Below are positions 33,178 to 41,575 of a stretch of DNA of 64,000 nt, in pieces. The notes under the pieces were generated by a model. That model did no database searches. It saw only the letters and a program-made list of their open reading frames with translations, and was not told the origin of the DNA. The number at the start of each line of letters is the position of its first letter. Positions within the stretch are counted from its first letter, which is position 1. The position numbers were made by a program, and so were the translations under genes. Source of the DNA: an uncultured Bacteroidales bacterium (GTDB lineage: Bacteria > Bacteroidota > Bacteroidia > Bacteroidales > Muribaculaceae); contig CASENC010000008.1 of NCBI GenBank assembly GCA_949289215.1, positions 1 through 64,000 of the forward strand. Reading direction: 5' to 3'.

Positions 33178-33807
33178 TTACTGACTTCCGGCTTGTTCCA
33201 TCAATCCATTGCCGGGAACTAGCAATATTTCTATGCGACGATTTATTGCTCGGTTATCCACTGTGTTATTAGGCAACAATGGGCTTTCGTTTCCAATGCC
33301 GAATTCCACGATATCGCTGCTGCCGGTCAATTGACGCAAACGGTCGGCTATTGCCACAGCCTGCTCGCCACTTCGCCGCAAACAATAAGCAGGCGATCCC
33401 GTGTTATCGGTATATCCGGCAACCACAACGCGATAAAACCCGTTGTCTCCAAGATAAGGCACAACCTCCCTTAGCCGTCGTTCTCCTTTCGGGGAAATCT
33501 CGGCACTGCCGAAATTGAATAATCTGTTGGTGGGAATGATTACAACTATCACCTCGCGATGGCGCATCATTTCAACTTCAAAACCGGCTTTCACAAGCGA
33601 TTTTGCCCTCGACATTTGGTAATCACGCACATAGGCCTTCATTCCTTCATCGAGAGCAGGCGATGTCACAGCATCTTCATATGTGGACGGCAACACATTC
33701 CCATCCGCTGCAATCGTCGGTGCGGCACACAACATTGCCACACCGACGATTATCGATAATATACGGCTTGAAATTTCGTTACACTTAGTCTTCAAGCGTA
33801 TTTTCAT
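33178..33807 (-). CDS. OmpA-family envelope protein
   Basis: The 209-residue protein has a signal peptide (basic start, hydrophobic ILSIIVGVAMLCAAP, likely cleavage after PTIAA). The second half is an OmpA/MotB-type peptidoglycan-associated domain (about 90-200). The domain includes IIPTNRLFNFGSAEISPKG, VVVAGYTDNTGS, and the closing FGIGNESPLLPNNTVDNRAINRRIEI. The segment YCLRRSGEQAVAIADRL replaces the usual NxxLSxxRA motif, which may weaken diaminopimelate binding. There is no barrel, so it is a periplasmic anchor. The start overlaps the acidic-protein gene by 23 bases. Confidence 0.85.
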   Translation of the reverse strand: MKIRLKTKCNEISSRILSIIVGVAMLCAAPTIAADGNVLPSTYEDAVTSPALDEGMKAYVRDYQMSRAKSLVKAGFEVEMMRHREVIVVIIPTNRLFNFGSAEISPKGERRLREVVPYLGDNGFYRVVVAGYTDNTGSPAYCLRRSGEQAVAIADRLRQLTGSSDIVEFGIGNESPLLPNNTVDNRAINRRIEILLVPGNGLMEQAGSQ

Positions 33808-34096
33808 ATTCCAATTCTCCTTCTACCAAATATTTTATATCCTCCACATCTATTTGATTGTCGGGATCCTTGCGCAAATTCTTTTTGACATAGTTGACAA
33901 TTTCATTGATGTTGTATTCATCAACTTCATCATCGTCATACAATACTTCGTCTTCGTCGCCTTTCTCAAAGTAATCAAACATTGTGTCGATCAGTAACAA
34001 TATATCATCATCGCTATACTTGTTCTTGATCGCCTCCGGCACGTAACCTCTGATGAACGATATGGCATCGTTTTCATCAAATTCTTTGGTTTCCAT
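33785..34096 (-). CDS. Small acidic protein of unknown function
   Basis: The 103-residue soluble protein has many Asp and Glu residues, including DDDILLLIDTMFDYFEKGDEDE and YDDDEVDEYNINEIV. Predicted helices alternate with acidic loops, and no signal peptide is seen. It resembles conserved short Bacteroidetes proteins, but I cannot name a family. Its placement between rimM (58 bases away) and the OmpA-type gene (overlapping) suggests it belongs to the murA-rimM transcript. The codon use does not look foreign. Confidence 0.7.
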   Translation of the reverse strand: METKEFDENDAISFIRGYVPEAIKNKYSDDDILLLIDTMFDYFEKGDEDEVLYDDDEVDEYNINEIVNYVKKNLRKDPDNQIDVEDIKYLVEGELEYENTLED

Positions 34097-34153
34097 TGTG
34101 TTTCTAAGATGATTGTAAATAAAAAATAAAGTGAATTTTATATTGTTTTTGGT

Positions 34154-34687
34154 TTACATTTCAAGCAACCCCGAAGGTAAAGTCATTGTTATCGTTTTCC
34201 CTTCAAGATCGATATTTGTCACAAGGTCGTCGGCCGCAGGTACAAGCACAGTTGTTCCGTCCACACGCTCAACCACAAAAAGCACATTCTCGGTGGCATC
34301 GTCTATATCCACTATTTCACCCACGGGTTCAATCCCGTCATACAACACGTATCCGATAAAATAGTCGGTAGGCACTTCATCACCGTCGTCATACTCGATT
34401 TGCAATTCATCATATTCGCGCTTCAGCACATACACCGCCTTATTGACAAGGCGGCGCACAGCATCCGCACTGTCCAGACCTTCAAATTTCAACAACAGTG
34501 TCATAGTTCCTTTTCCACGAAGGGAATCGGCAAAAAAAGGAACATAAATTCCATCGATTTCGCACACGAAACAACTAAACTCATTTGCCGTATCGCAATC
34601 GCAGTCAAACGTGGCACTTATCTCCCCGTCCACACCGTGCGGCTTGTTGAAAGTGCCTATCTCTATCAGTTCGTCACGCGTGATCAT
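34154..34687 (-). CDS. rimM: Ribosome maturation factor RimM
   Basis: RimM binds protein S19 and helps 30S head maturation. The 177-residue protein starts LIEIGTFNKPHGVDGEISA (the RimM N-terminal barrel). The PRC-barrel follows with YFIGYVLYDGIEPVGEIVDI and LVPAADDLVTNIDLEGKTI. It is more acidic than enterobacterial RimM. The start overlaps the murA stop by four bases (34684-34687), the usual Bacteroidetes murA-rimM pairing. Confidence 0.93.
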   Translation of the reverse strand: MITRDELIEIGTFNKPHGVDGEISATFDCDCDTANEFSCFVCEIDGIYVPFFADSLRGKGTMTLLLKFEGLDSADAVRRLVNKAVYVLKREYDELQIEYDDGDEVPTDYFIGYVLYDGIEPVGEIVDIDDATENVLFVVERVDGTTVLVPAADDLVTNIDLEGKTITMTLPSGLLEM

Positions 34688-35994
34688 GAAGTCCTTATTA
34701 TATTTGCGCCTATCGCATTCAACCGCTTGTCGATATCTTGATACCCGCGATCGATTTGGTCGATGTTATGTATATAACTTGTTCCGCGAGCCGACATTGC
34801 GGCTATCAGTAACGCTATGCCTGCACGAATGTCGGGCGAAACCATATTTGAAGCCTTTAAGGCATCTCGGCGGCCAAGTCCTATGACTGCAGCACGGTGC
34901 GGATCGCACAAAATGATTTGTGCTCCCATATCGATAAGTTTATCGACGAAGAACAAGCGGCTCTCAAACATCTTTTGGTGAATAAGCACACATCCCTTGG
35001 CTTGTGTTGCCACCACAAGCATCACGCTCAAAAGGTCGGGCGACAGTCCCGGCCATGGGGCATCGGCTATATTCATTATTGAACCATCGATGAATGTTTC
35101 TATCTCGTAAACCTCTTGTTGAGGAATATGTATGTCATCACCCTCTACATTAAGTTCAATACCCAAACGCCTGAAACTATCGGGAATAACACCCAAGTCC
35201 TTAATCGATACGTTTTTCAGCGTAATGTCCGACCCGGTCATTGCAGCCATTCCTATGAAACTGCCCACTTCTATCATATCGGGCAGAATAGTATGCTCGC
35301 AACCATGCAGACGCTCAACGCCGTCGATAACCAACAAATTTGATCCTATTCCGCTGATCTTGGCACCCATTGCCACAAGCATCTTCGACAATTGTTGCAA
35401 ATAAGGCTCACATGCGGCATTATATATGGTGGTAGTTCCCTTTGCAAGCACAGCAGCCATAAGTATATTGGCTGTGCCAGTCACCGAAGCCTCATCGAGC
35501 AGCATATACTCACCATGAAGCCCGTTATCGGCCTTTATCTCATATAAACGTTCATCCGACTTATATTCAAATTTAGCGCCAAGCTTCATTATGCCAAGGA
35601 TATGCGTGTCGAGCCTGCGGCGGCCTATCTTGTCGCCACCAGGCTTTGGCAAAATGGCATAACCATAACGTGCCAACAGCGGGCCTATAATCATAACAGA
35701 ACCGCGTAATGATGACATTTTTTTACGAAACTCCGGAGTATCAAGATATGATATATTAATTTCTTTAGCTTGAAAAGTATAAGATGTTTTTCCGGTTCTT
35801 GTCACCGACACACCCAGGTCCTTAATCATGGCTATAAGATTATTCACATCAAGGATATCGGGCAAATTGTTTATCGTCACCACATCATCGGTCAGCAACG
35901 TTGCACACAATATCTCCAAAGCTTCATTCTTGGCACCTTGAGGAATGATTTCTCCATTCAACCGATGGCCCCCTTCAACGACAAATGTACTCAT
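34684..35994 (-). CDS. murA: UDP-N-acetylglucosamine 1-carboxyvinyltransferase, Asp variant
   Basis: MurA adds enolpyruvate to UDP-GlcNAc, the first step of peptidoglycan synthesis. The 436-residue protein has the Lys22-Asn23 pair (QGAKNEAL) and the mobile loop PKPGGDKIGRRRLDTH. In that loop, Asp121 takes the place of the Cys that fosfomycin alkylates in E. coli MurA (Cys115), which predicts intrinsic fosfomycin insensitivity at the target. The same Asp substitution is known in Mycobacterium and Chlamydia. It is followed by rimM in overlap and preceded by the DUF4290 gene at 64 bases. Confidence 0.96.
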   Translation of the reverse strand: MSTFVVEGGHRLNGEIIPQGAKNEALEILCATLLTDDVVTINNLPDILDVNNLIAMIKDLGVSVTRTGKTSYTFQAKEINISYLDTPEFRKKMSSLRGSVMIIGPLLARYGYAILPKPGGDKIGRRRLDTHILGIMKLGAKFEYKSDERLYEIKADNGLHGEYMLLDEASVTGTANILMAAVLAKGTTTIYNAACEPYLQQLSKMLVAMGAKISGIGSNLLVIDGVERLHGCEHTILPDMIEVGSFIGMAAMTGSDITLKNVSIKDLGVIPDSFRRLGIELNVEGDDIHIPQQEVYEIETFIDGSIMNIADAPWPGLSPDLLSVMLVVATQAKGCVLIHQKMFESRLFFVDKLIDMGAQIILCDPHRAAVIGLGRRDALKASNMVSPDIRAGIALLIAAMSARGTSYIHNIDQIDRGYQDIDKRLNAIGANIIRTS

Positions 35995-36058
35995 GGCTTT
36001 TAACTGTTATCAAGTTGGTATTGTTTTTTAGTTTCAGGCATAGGCATTAGCCATACCG

Positions 36059-36658
36059 TCATTTTTTCTTTTTTTTCTTGCCGGCAGCCGGTGCGGGAGC
36101 CGGTGCTTCCTTAAATTCACGCAGCTTGTATGTAGCCGGATCAAGGTTGATTTTCCCTTTGGAATAATGGCGCAGATCTTTCAATATCTTCTCATCCTCC
36201 ACGCCATCCTTGTTTATCGAGAATATCAACTTCTTCATATGGTTGGCAATGAGCGAAACAAGCGCATCTTTCTCTTCCCCGTCGGGATACTTGCACGCTT
36301 CATCTATCATCAGCTCTATCAGTTTGCCATAGTGGCGGTATTTTATGTGGTCAAGCTTGTATTCCACCCTTTGCGGCTTGCTTTCAAGGTTTTCCTTTTT
36401 CACCACCTCATACGGGTAATCTATATCGAGCTTGAAATCCGACATAATGGCAAGATGGTCCCACAATTTATGCTTATAGTCGTCGGAATCCCTTATTTGA
36501 GGGAACAAGTTCCCCATGATTTGAATAATAGTGTAAGCACATCGCGTACGTTCATCCCTGTCGGGAATTGTCACGCAATAGTCCACCATTTGCTGTACGT
36601 TGCGCCCATACTCGGGCAATATCAATTTCTCTTTCTGGGTATTGTATTGTAGGCTCAT
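36059..36658 (-). CDS. DUF4290-family protein
   Basis: The 199-residue protein is soluble and mostly helical. Conserved segments include LILPEYGRNVQQMVDYCV near the start, RTRCAYTIIQIMGNLFPQ, and DYKHKLWDHLAIMSDF. The C-terminal tail is Ala/Pro-rich and ends in six lysines. DUF4290 is restricted to Bacteroidetes and almost always stands upstream of murA, suggesting a role in growth or cell wall synthesis, but no function is known. It starts the murA-rimM run on the minus strand. Confidence 0.85.
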   Translation of the reverse strand: MSLQYNTQKEKLILPEYGRNVQQMVDYCVTIPDRDERTRCAYTIIQIMGNLFPQIRDSDDYKHKLWDHLAIMSDFKLDIDYPYEVVKKENLESKPQRVEYKLDHIKYRHYGKLIELMIDEACKYPDGEEKDALVSLIANHMKKLIFSINKDGVEDEKILKDLRHYSKGKINLDPATYKLREFKEAPAPAPAAGKKKKKK

Positions 36659-36739
36659 TTACACTAATAGTTCTTGAAATCGAGTACAAATATAAGTAGA
36701 AGTATTATTTGCTGCAACCATTCAACGCAATTATCTTTT

Positions 36740-37438
36740 TCAAAACATTTTCTTGGGCGTTGTGGCCTGGAATTCTTTCAAGTACAATGGAGTGGAATAT
36801 GCCACGTCAAGAAAATCCCTTTCACGAAAATGCTTCTCGGCAAGGGCCATCATGTCAACGGCAACGGGCTTTACGCCGGGAATAAAACGCAAATCGTTAC
36901 CCTGCGTCAATATATCCTTAGCCTTGTCGGAACCGTTTCCCATCATCACAAGCGTATGGTTGCCGTCTCGGAAATCACCGAACGAATCGGCATCGAGTAT
37001 AAGCGGCCGTGGTTCAAGTGCCGGCTTGAGAGCCGGAGTATAAACGGCAGTATATACCTCTTTACGCCTGGCATCAAGCATAGGAACGTAAAGCAGGTTT
37101 TCATCATCAAAGAAATTGGCAAACATGGTTGACACGACAAGCAACTGCAAAGTGTTAATTCCTATCAAGGGCACCGACAAGCCGAAACACAGCCCCTTAG
37201 CTTCCGACAAGCCTATGCGAAGCCCTGTATAAGACCCCGGGCCAATGCTGACGGCGACTGCATCAATGAGGATTTCGCGCGTCCGGGCATACGTCATGCA
37301 ACTTTCCACAAATCGGCTGAGCACTACGGCATGATTGTGCCCTTCATAATCCTCATGATGTTCAAGCACCTGTCCGTCTTGCGTCAATGCCACCGAACAC
37401 ACATCGGTCGATGTCTCTATATTTAATATTGTAGCCAT
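36740..37438 (-). CDS. tsaB: tRNA threonylcarbamoyladenosine synthesis protein TsaB
   Basis: TsaB is the pseudo-enzyme partner of TsaD in making t6A37 of ANN-decoding tRNAs. From the ATG at 37438 the protein is 232 residues and begins MATILNIETSTDVCSVAL, the family start. The in-frame extension to 37546 overlaps the promoter and has no family similarity. SIGPGSYTGLRIGLSEAKGLCFG is present but exceeds a simple motif, so the key part is GPGSYTGLR. The C-terminus is PLYLKEFQATTPKKMF. It diverges from yicC. Confidence 0.93.
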   Translation of the reverse strand: MATILNIETSTDVCSVALTQDGQVLEHHEDYEGHNHAVVLSRFVESCMTYARTREILIDAVAVSIGPGSYTGLRIGLSEAKGLCFGLSVPLIGINTLQLLVVSTMFANFFDDENLLYVPMLDARRKEVYTAVYTPALKPALEPRPLILDADSFGDFRDGNHTLVMMGNGSDKAKDILTQGNDLRFIPGVKPVAVDMMALAEKHFRERDFLDVAYSTPLYLKEFQATTPKKMF

Positions 37439-37458
37439 TATCTCACAAAAATTTCGTG

Positions 37459-37517
37459 CAAAATTAGTTATTTTCCCCGATTTATGACTGCATCTTTCTT
37501 TTTTTCCATTAATTTTG
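37459..37517. promoter_or_regulatory. Divergent promoters of tsaB and yicC
   Basis: TAATTTTG occurs on the minus strand at 37466-37459 (for tsaB) and on the plus strand at 37510-37517 (for yicC). Each is about 16-20 bases from its gene. TTG boxes at the right distance are not clear. Confidence 0.6.
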
Positions 37518-37533
37518 CAAAAAAAGCACAACA

Positions 37534-38412
37534 ATGATTTTATCAATGACCGGATTTGGCAAAGCTGTGGTTGTCTATAACAACAAGAAAATAACAGCCG
37601 AAATCAAATCACTAAACAGCAAGCAATTAGACCTTGCAATACGCCTACCGCAGCAATACCGCGAAATAGAACTTGAATTGCGAAACATGGTAGCAAAATC
37701 ACTCGAACGCGGTAAAGTTGACTTGTATATTTACACCGAGACATCTGACGATACCACGACGGCTACCATCAACATACCCATGCTGTGTGCATACAAGCAA
37801 CAGCTGCAAGAAGTAGCCCGCACACTAGGAATTCCCGAACCTCAAGACTGGTTTGCCACACTGATGCGATTGCCGGAAGCCATAAAAAACGACACCGGCA
37901 ACACCGAACTCGAAGAAAACGAAATCAACGCAATAAAGCAAGCAACGCAACAAGCAGTAGAAGCTCTCATCGAATTCCGTACACAGGAGGGCAACCGCCT
38001 CGAAAAATTTTTCAAGCAAAAGATTGACAATATACGCAAATTACTCGAAGATGTGGGTCCTCTTGAGGCCGAACGCATAACAAAAATCAAGACGCGCATT
38101 CTCGATTCGCTTTCAAAGCTTGAGGGTGTGGAATATGACCACAATCGTTTCGAACAGGAAATGATTTTCTATATCGAGAAACTTGACATCAACGAAGAAA
38201 AATTGCGTCTTGCCAACCACCTCGACTATTTCATCGACACCTTGAACAACGGGCACGGGCAGGGCAAGAAACTGGGCTTCATAAGCCAGGAGATGGGCCG
38301 TGAAATCAATACGCTCGGTTCCAAATCAAACCATGCCGAAATGCAAATAATCGTGGTGAAAATGAAGGACGAGCTCGAACAAATCAAGGAACAGGTTCTC
38401 AACGTAATGTAA
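37534..38412 (+). CDS. yicC: YicC-family endoribonuclease-like protein
   Basis: The 292-residue protein begins ILSMTGFGKAVVVYNNKK and ends MGREINTLGSKSNHAEMQIIVVKMKDELE, the two YicC hallmarks (YicC_N and DUF1732). E. coli YicC has been described as a stress-related endoribonuclease affecting sRNA stability, so a similar RNA role is likely. It precedes gmk by 12 bases, an order shared with many bacteria. Confidence 0.93.
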   Translation: MILSMTGFGKAVVVYNNKKITAEIKSLNSKQLDLAIRLPQQYREIELELRNMVAKSLERGKVDLYIYTETSDDTTTATINIPMLCAYKQQLQEVARTLGIPEPQDWFATLMRLPEAIKNDTGNTELEENEINAIKQATQQAVEALIEFRTQEGNRLEKFFKQKIDNIRKLLEDVGPLEAERITKIKTRILDSLSKLEGVEYDHNRFEQEMIFYIEKLDINEEKLRLANHLDYFIDTLNNGHGQGKKLGFISQEMGREINTLGSKSNHAEMQIIVVKMKDELEQIKEQVLNVM

Positions 38413-38424
38413 CAATAACAAACG

Positions 38425-38997
38425 ATGAAGAAAGGAAAATTAATCATAATTTCAGCTCCATCGGGATGTGGCAAATCGACCATTATTAATGAAATCATCA
38501 AAAATCCCGACTTGAAACTTGAATTTTCAATCTCGGCAACCACTCGCGAACCACGGCGTGGCGAAAAAAACGGGGTTAATTACTATTTCATGTCGGTCGA
38601 TGAATTTAAAAAAGCCATTGCCGATGACGAATTGATTGAATATGAAGAAGTGTATCCGGGTCGCTTCTATGGCACTCCTCGCAGCGAAATCGACCGCATA
38701 CGCAGCCACGGGCGGAATGTGATACTCGACATCGATGTAATGGGTGGAATTAATGTAAAACGGAAATTCGGCAACGAAGCTTTATCGATTTTTATCCAGC
38801 CGCCAAGTATCGAAACCTTGCGGCAACGCCTGAACTCTCGCGGAACCGATACACCCGAAGCCATCGCGCAACGTGTGGAAAAGGCCGGATTTGAAATTGC
38901 ACAATCCGACAAATTCGACCGGATTGTTGTCAACGACCGCCTTGATGTGGCCGTGAGGGAAACCGAAGACTTGATAAAATCGTTTATTAACGAATAA
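38425..38997 (+). CDS. gmk: Guanylate kinase
   Basis: Gmk converts GMP to GDP with ATP. The 190-residue protein has the P-loop APSGCGKST (11-19), the GMP-binding SATTREPRRGEKNGVNYYF region, and the late RGTDTPEAIAQRVEKA lid. Length and order are standard. It follows yicC by 12 bases and precedes nadD by 16. Confidence 0.96.
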   Translation: MKKGKLIIISAPSGCGKSTIINEIIKNPDLKLEFSISATTREPRRGEKNGVNYYFMSVDEFKKAIADDELIEYEEVYPGRFYGTPRSEIDRIRSHGRNVILDIDVMGGINVKRKFGNEALSIFIQPPSIETLRQRLNSRGTDTPEAIAQRVEKAGFEIAQSDKFDRIVVNDRLDVAVRETEDLIKSFINE

Positions 38998-39013
38998 TCC
39001 TGATTTTTCGCAC

Positions 39014-39613
39014 ATGAAAATCGGCATTTTCGGCGGTTCTTTCAACCCCATCCACACAGGACACGCCATACTCACCAATTACCTTATCAATGAAACCGAC
39101 CTTGATGCGGTGTGGCTAATGGTGGCTCCACGCAATCCCATAAAAAACGAATATGACCGTGCTTACGACGTACACCGCCTACGCATGACCGAAATGGTGG
39201 CAAGCCGTTTCGACGGCGTAATCACTTCAGGATTGGAATTTTCATTGCCTCAACCGTCATATACCATCAACACACTGCGCACTCTCACCCGTAAGTTCCC
39301 TGATGACAAATTTGTACTCGTTATCGGAGCCGACAACTGGTCGATATTCAAGCGATGGCGTTGTTCCGACGAAATTGTTTCCAATTATGAAATATATGTA
39401 TATCCCAGGCAAGGATATGAAATTTCCATTCCCGACGAACTAAGCGGCCACGTAAAAGCCCTTAATTCCCCTGTGATAGAAATTTCATCGACAATGGTGC
39501 GCGAAAAATTATCTCGCGGAGAAAACCTTTCATATTATTTGCCCTATGATGTTTACCAATATATTTTGAAACATAATCTATACACACAGCAAAACAATGA
39601 GCGAAAACAATAG
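39014..39613 (+). CDS. nadD: Nicotinate-nucleotide adenylyltransferase
   Basis: NadD makes deamido-NAD from nicotinate mononucleotide and ATP. The 199-residue protein has GGSFNPIHTGH (7-17), the HxGH nucleotidyltransferase signature, and the C-terminal EISSTMVREKLSRGE (SxTxxR). It overlaps the DUF5063 gene by 17 bases, so translation is coupled. Confidence 0.95.
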   Translation: MKIGIFGGSFNPIHTGHAILTNYLINETDLDAVWLMVAPRNPIKNEYDRAYDVHRLRMTEMVASRFDGVITSGLEFSLPQPSYTINTLRTLTRKFPDDKFVLVIGADNWSIFKRWRCSDEIVSNYEIYVYPRQGYEISIPDELSGHVKALNSPVIEISSTMVREKLSRGENLSYYLPYDVYQYILKHNLYTQQNNERKQ

Positions 39614-40112
39614 CACAATAAGCCCCAACAACTTAGCATTCATTGCCCTTGCCAATGAATATTGCCACGCACTTGAAAACACCTTCGATTACGATGACAA
39701 GCAAGCATTCATGGCAGCAATGTTGCGGTTGTTGCCGCGGCTATACATATCTGCATCAGACATCAAACCCGATGACGAAAGCAGCGACAGTTTCATCGAC
39801 AGCTATCTTGACGAAAATGATTACGATGTCGTAAGAGCCAATATAAGCCGCATGATGGGAGAAGATGATATCTATCTCGAAGTGTTCATCGACGACATGA
39901 AATATTCCGACACGCCAATAAGCACAAGTATCAGCGAAAACCTCGCCGATATATACCAGCCTTTATATAATTTTGTGGCCACGGTGAAAGATGCCACTGA
40001 TGAAACAATCATCGAAGCTGTCTCCGCCATAAAGGCAGAGTTCGACACATATTGGGGACAGACATTGTGCAATGTGCTTAGAGCAATACATTCTGTTTAT
40101 TATAAAAATTAA
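39597..40112 (+). CDS. DUF5063-family protein
   Basis: The 171-residue soluble protein is acidic and mainly helical. Segments LALANEYCHALENTF-like (here FIALANEYCHALENTF), MLRLLPRLYISAS and FDTYWGQTLCNVLRAIHSVY match DUF5063, a Bacteroidetes family with no known function. The start at 39597 lies inside the nadD gene, and the next gene begins 6 bases after its stop, so it is within the yicC operon. Nothing indicates an enzyme active site. Confidence 0.78.
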   Translation: MSENNSTISPNNLAFIALANEYCHALENTFDYDDKQAFMAAMLRLLPRLYISASDIKPDDESSDSFIDSYLDENDYDVVRANISRMMGEDDIYLEVFIDDMKYSDTPISTSISENLADIYQPLYNFVATVKDATDETIIEAVSAIKAEFDTYWGQTLCNVLRAIHSVYYKN

Positions 40113-40118
40113 AAACAT

Positions 40119-41408
40119 ATGGACAAATACATAAATTCACTGCTTGACTTCCTTGACAACAGCCCATGCAATTTCCTTGCCGTGGCATCAATCAGGGAAA
40201 TGCTGGTTGCCAATGGATTTACCGAATTAAACCTTTGCGACAAATGGCAATTAAGCTCAGGCGGCAAATATTTTACTACCAAAAACGACTCGGCGATTTT
40301 TGCATTCACAATCGGCCACACACCAATAGCCGAAACCGGTGTGAAAATCATTGCAGCCCATAGCGACTCGCCCGGTTTCCGCATAAAGCCAAATGCAGTT
40401 ATAAATACAGAAAGCGGTGTCGTAAAGCTCAATACCGAAGTTTATGGAGGTCCCATACTTTACACCTGGTTCGACCGTCCGCTGTCGGTGGCCGGCAGGG
40501 TGATATTGAGAGGCATCGACCCGTTGCATCCTGTGACCCGGCTGCTTAAAATCAACCGTCCGCTGCTCGTAATTCCACATTTGCCCATACACTTCAACCG
40601 TAACGTCAACGACGGAAACCCACTTTCAAAGCAAAAAGATATGCTGCCCATGCTGGGACGTATCACCGACATGGCAGAAAAAGATAATTTGCTGCTCAAG
40701 CTTATCGCCAAAGAGCTGAACGTTGACATCACCGATATTCTCGACTTCGACTTAACGCTATACGACATCCACCATGCCACGCTCACAGGCTTAAACAATG
40801 AGTTCTTATGCTCGGGACGCATCGACGACCTAAGCATGGCCCATGCAGCAATAACTGCAATAATCGAAGGGAACGATACCCAAACCACACACATTGCCGC
40901 AATATTCGACAACGAAGAAACCGGCAGTGGCACAAAGCAAGGAGCAGCCTCGCCGGTACTTGCCGGAATTATCGAACGCATCGCCTGCGCCCAAAATGCA
41001 TCGCACGAAGACTTCCTGCGTTGCATCGAACAATCGTTTATGATTTCTGCCGACAATGCCCATGCTTTCCACCCGAATTATCCCGAAAAATTCGACCCCA
41101 CCAACCACCCTGCAATCGGTGGCGGGCCGGTAATAAAAATCAATGCCAATTGCAAATACATGACCGATGCCAGGTCGGCTGCAATATTCCGTTCTTTGTG
41201 CGAAGAAGCAGGTTCTCCATACCAATACTTCGTAAATCACTCGGATGTTGCAGGTGGCTCCACACTGGGCAACATTCTGACATCCCAAATCGACATAGAA
41301 GGCGTGGACGTGGGCAATCCTCTGTGGGCTATGCACTCGGTGTGTGAAACTGGCTCGACCTACGACCACGTCAACATGATAAAAGTATTCACGCACTTCT
41401 TCAATTAA
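40119..41408 (+). CDS. M18-family aminopeptidase
   Basis: This 429-residue cytoplasmic zinc exopeptidase is related to aspartyl aminopeptidase and yeast Lap4. Metal ligands are in IIAAHSDSPGFRIK (His), LCSGRIDDLSMAHAA (Asp), IFDNEETGSGTKQGA (Glu-Glu) and the final GLAMHSVCE-like WAMHSVCETGS (His). It removes N-terminal residues, usually acidic or neutral, from peptides. It closes the yicC-gmk-nadD-DUF5063 run with a 6-base gap. Confidence 0.94.
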   Translation: MDKYINSLLDFLDNSPCNFLAVASIREMLVANGFTELNLCDKWQLSSGGKYFTTKNDSAIFAFTIGHTPIAETGVKIIAAHSDSPGFRIKPNAVINTESGVVKLNTEVYGGPILYTWFDRPLSVAGRVILRGIDPLHPVTRLLKINRPLLVIPHLPIHFNRNVNDGNPLSKQKDMLPMLGRITDMAEKDNLLLKLIAKELNVDITDILDFDLTLYDIHHATLTGLNNEFLCSGRIDDLSMAHAAITAIIEGNDTQTTHIAAIFDNEETGSGTKQGAASPVLAGIIERIACAQNASHEDFLRCIEQSFMISADNAHAFHPNYPEKFDPTNHPAIGGGPVIKINANCKYMTDARSAAIFRSLCEEAGSPYQYFVNHSDVAGGSTLGNILTSQIDIEGVDVGNPLWAMHSVCETGSTYDHVNMIKVFTHFFN

Positions 41409-41496
41409 ATGCTTGCATAAAACACGACAAACATCGCACAGATATTTCACGCACCGATACTTTTTTATCATATTATTACATTAGGCAAAAATAGAT

Positions 41497-41527
41497 TTGG
41501 CAACCTGTGGGAAATTTCTTATTTTTG
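41497..41527 (+). promoter_or_regulatory. Promoter of the phosphohexomutase gene
   Basis: TTG (41497-41499), a spacer of 20 bases, and TATTTTTG (41520-41527) fit the Bacteroidetes consensus closely. The leader would be about 43 bases. Confidence 0.8.
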
Positions 41528-41575
41528 TTTCCGATGTACAACGAAAATCATTAATACTAAAAATACCGGATAAAA

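Noticed and set aside
37439..37546. N-terminal extension of TsaB to 37546
   Set aside because: It overlaps both divergent promoter boxes and the start of yicC. The family start MATILNIETS is at 37438.
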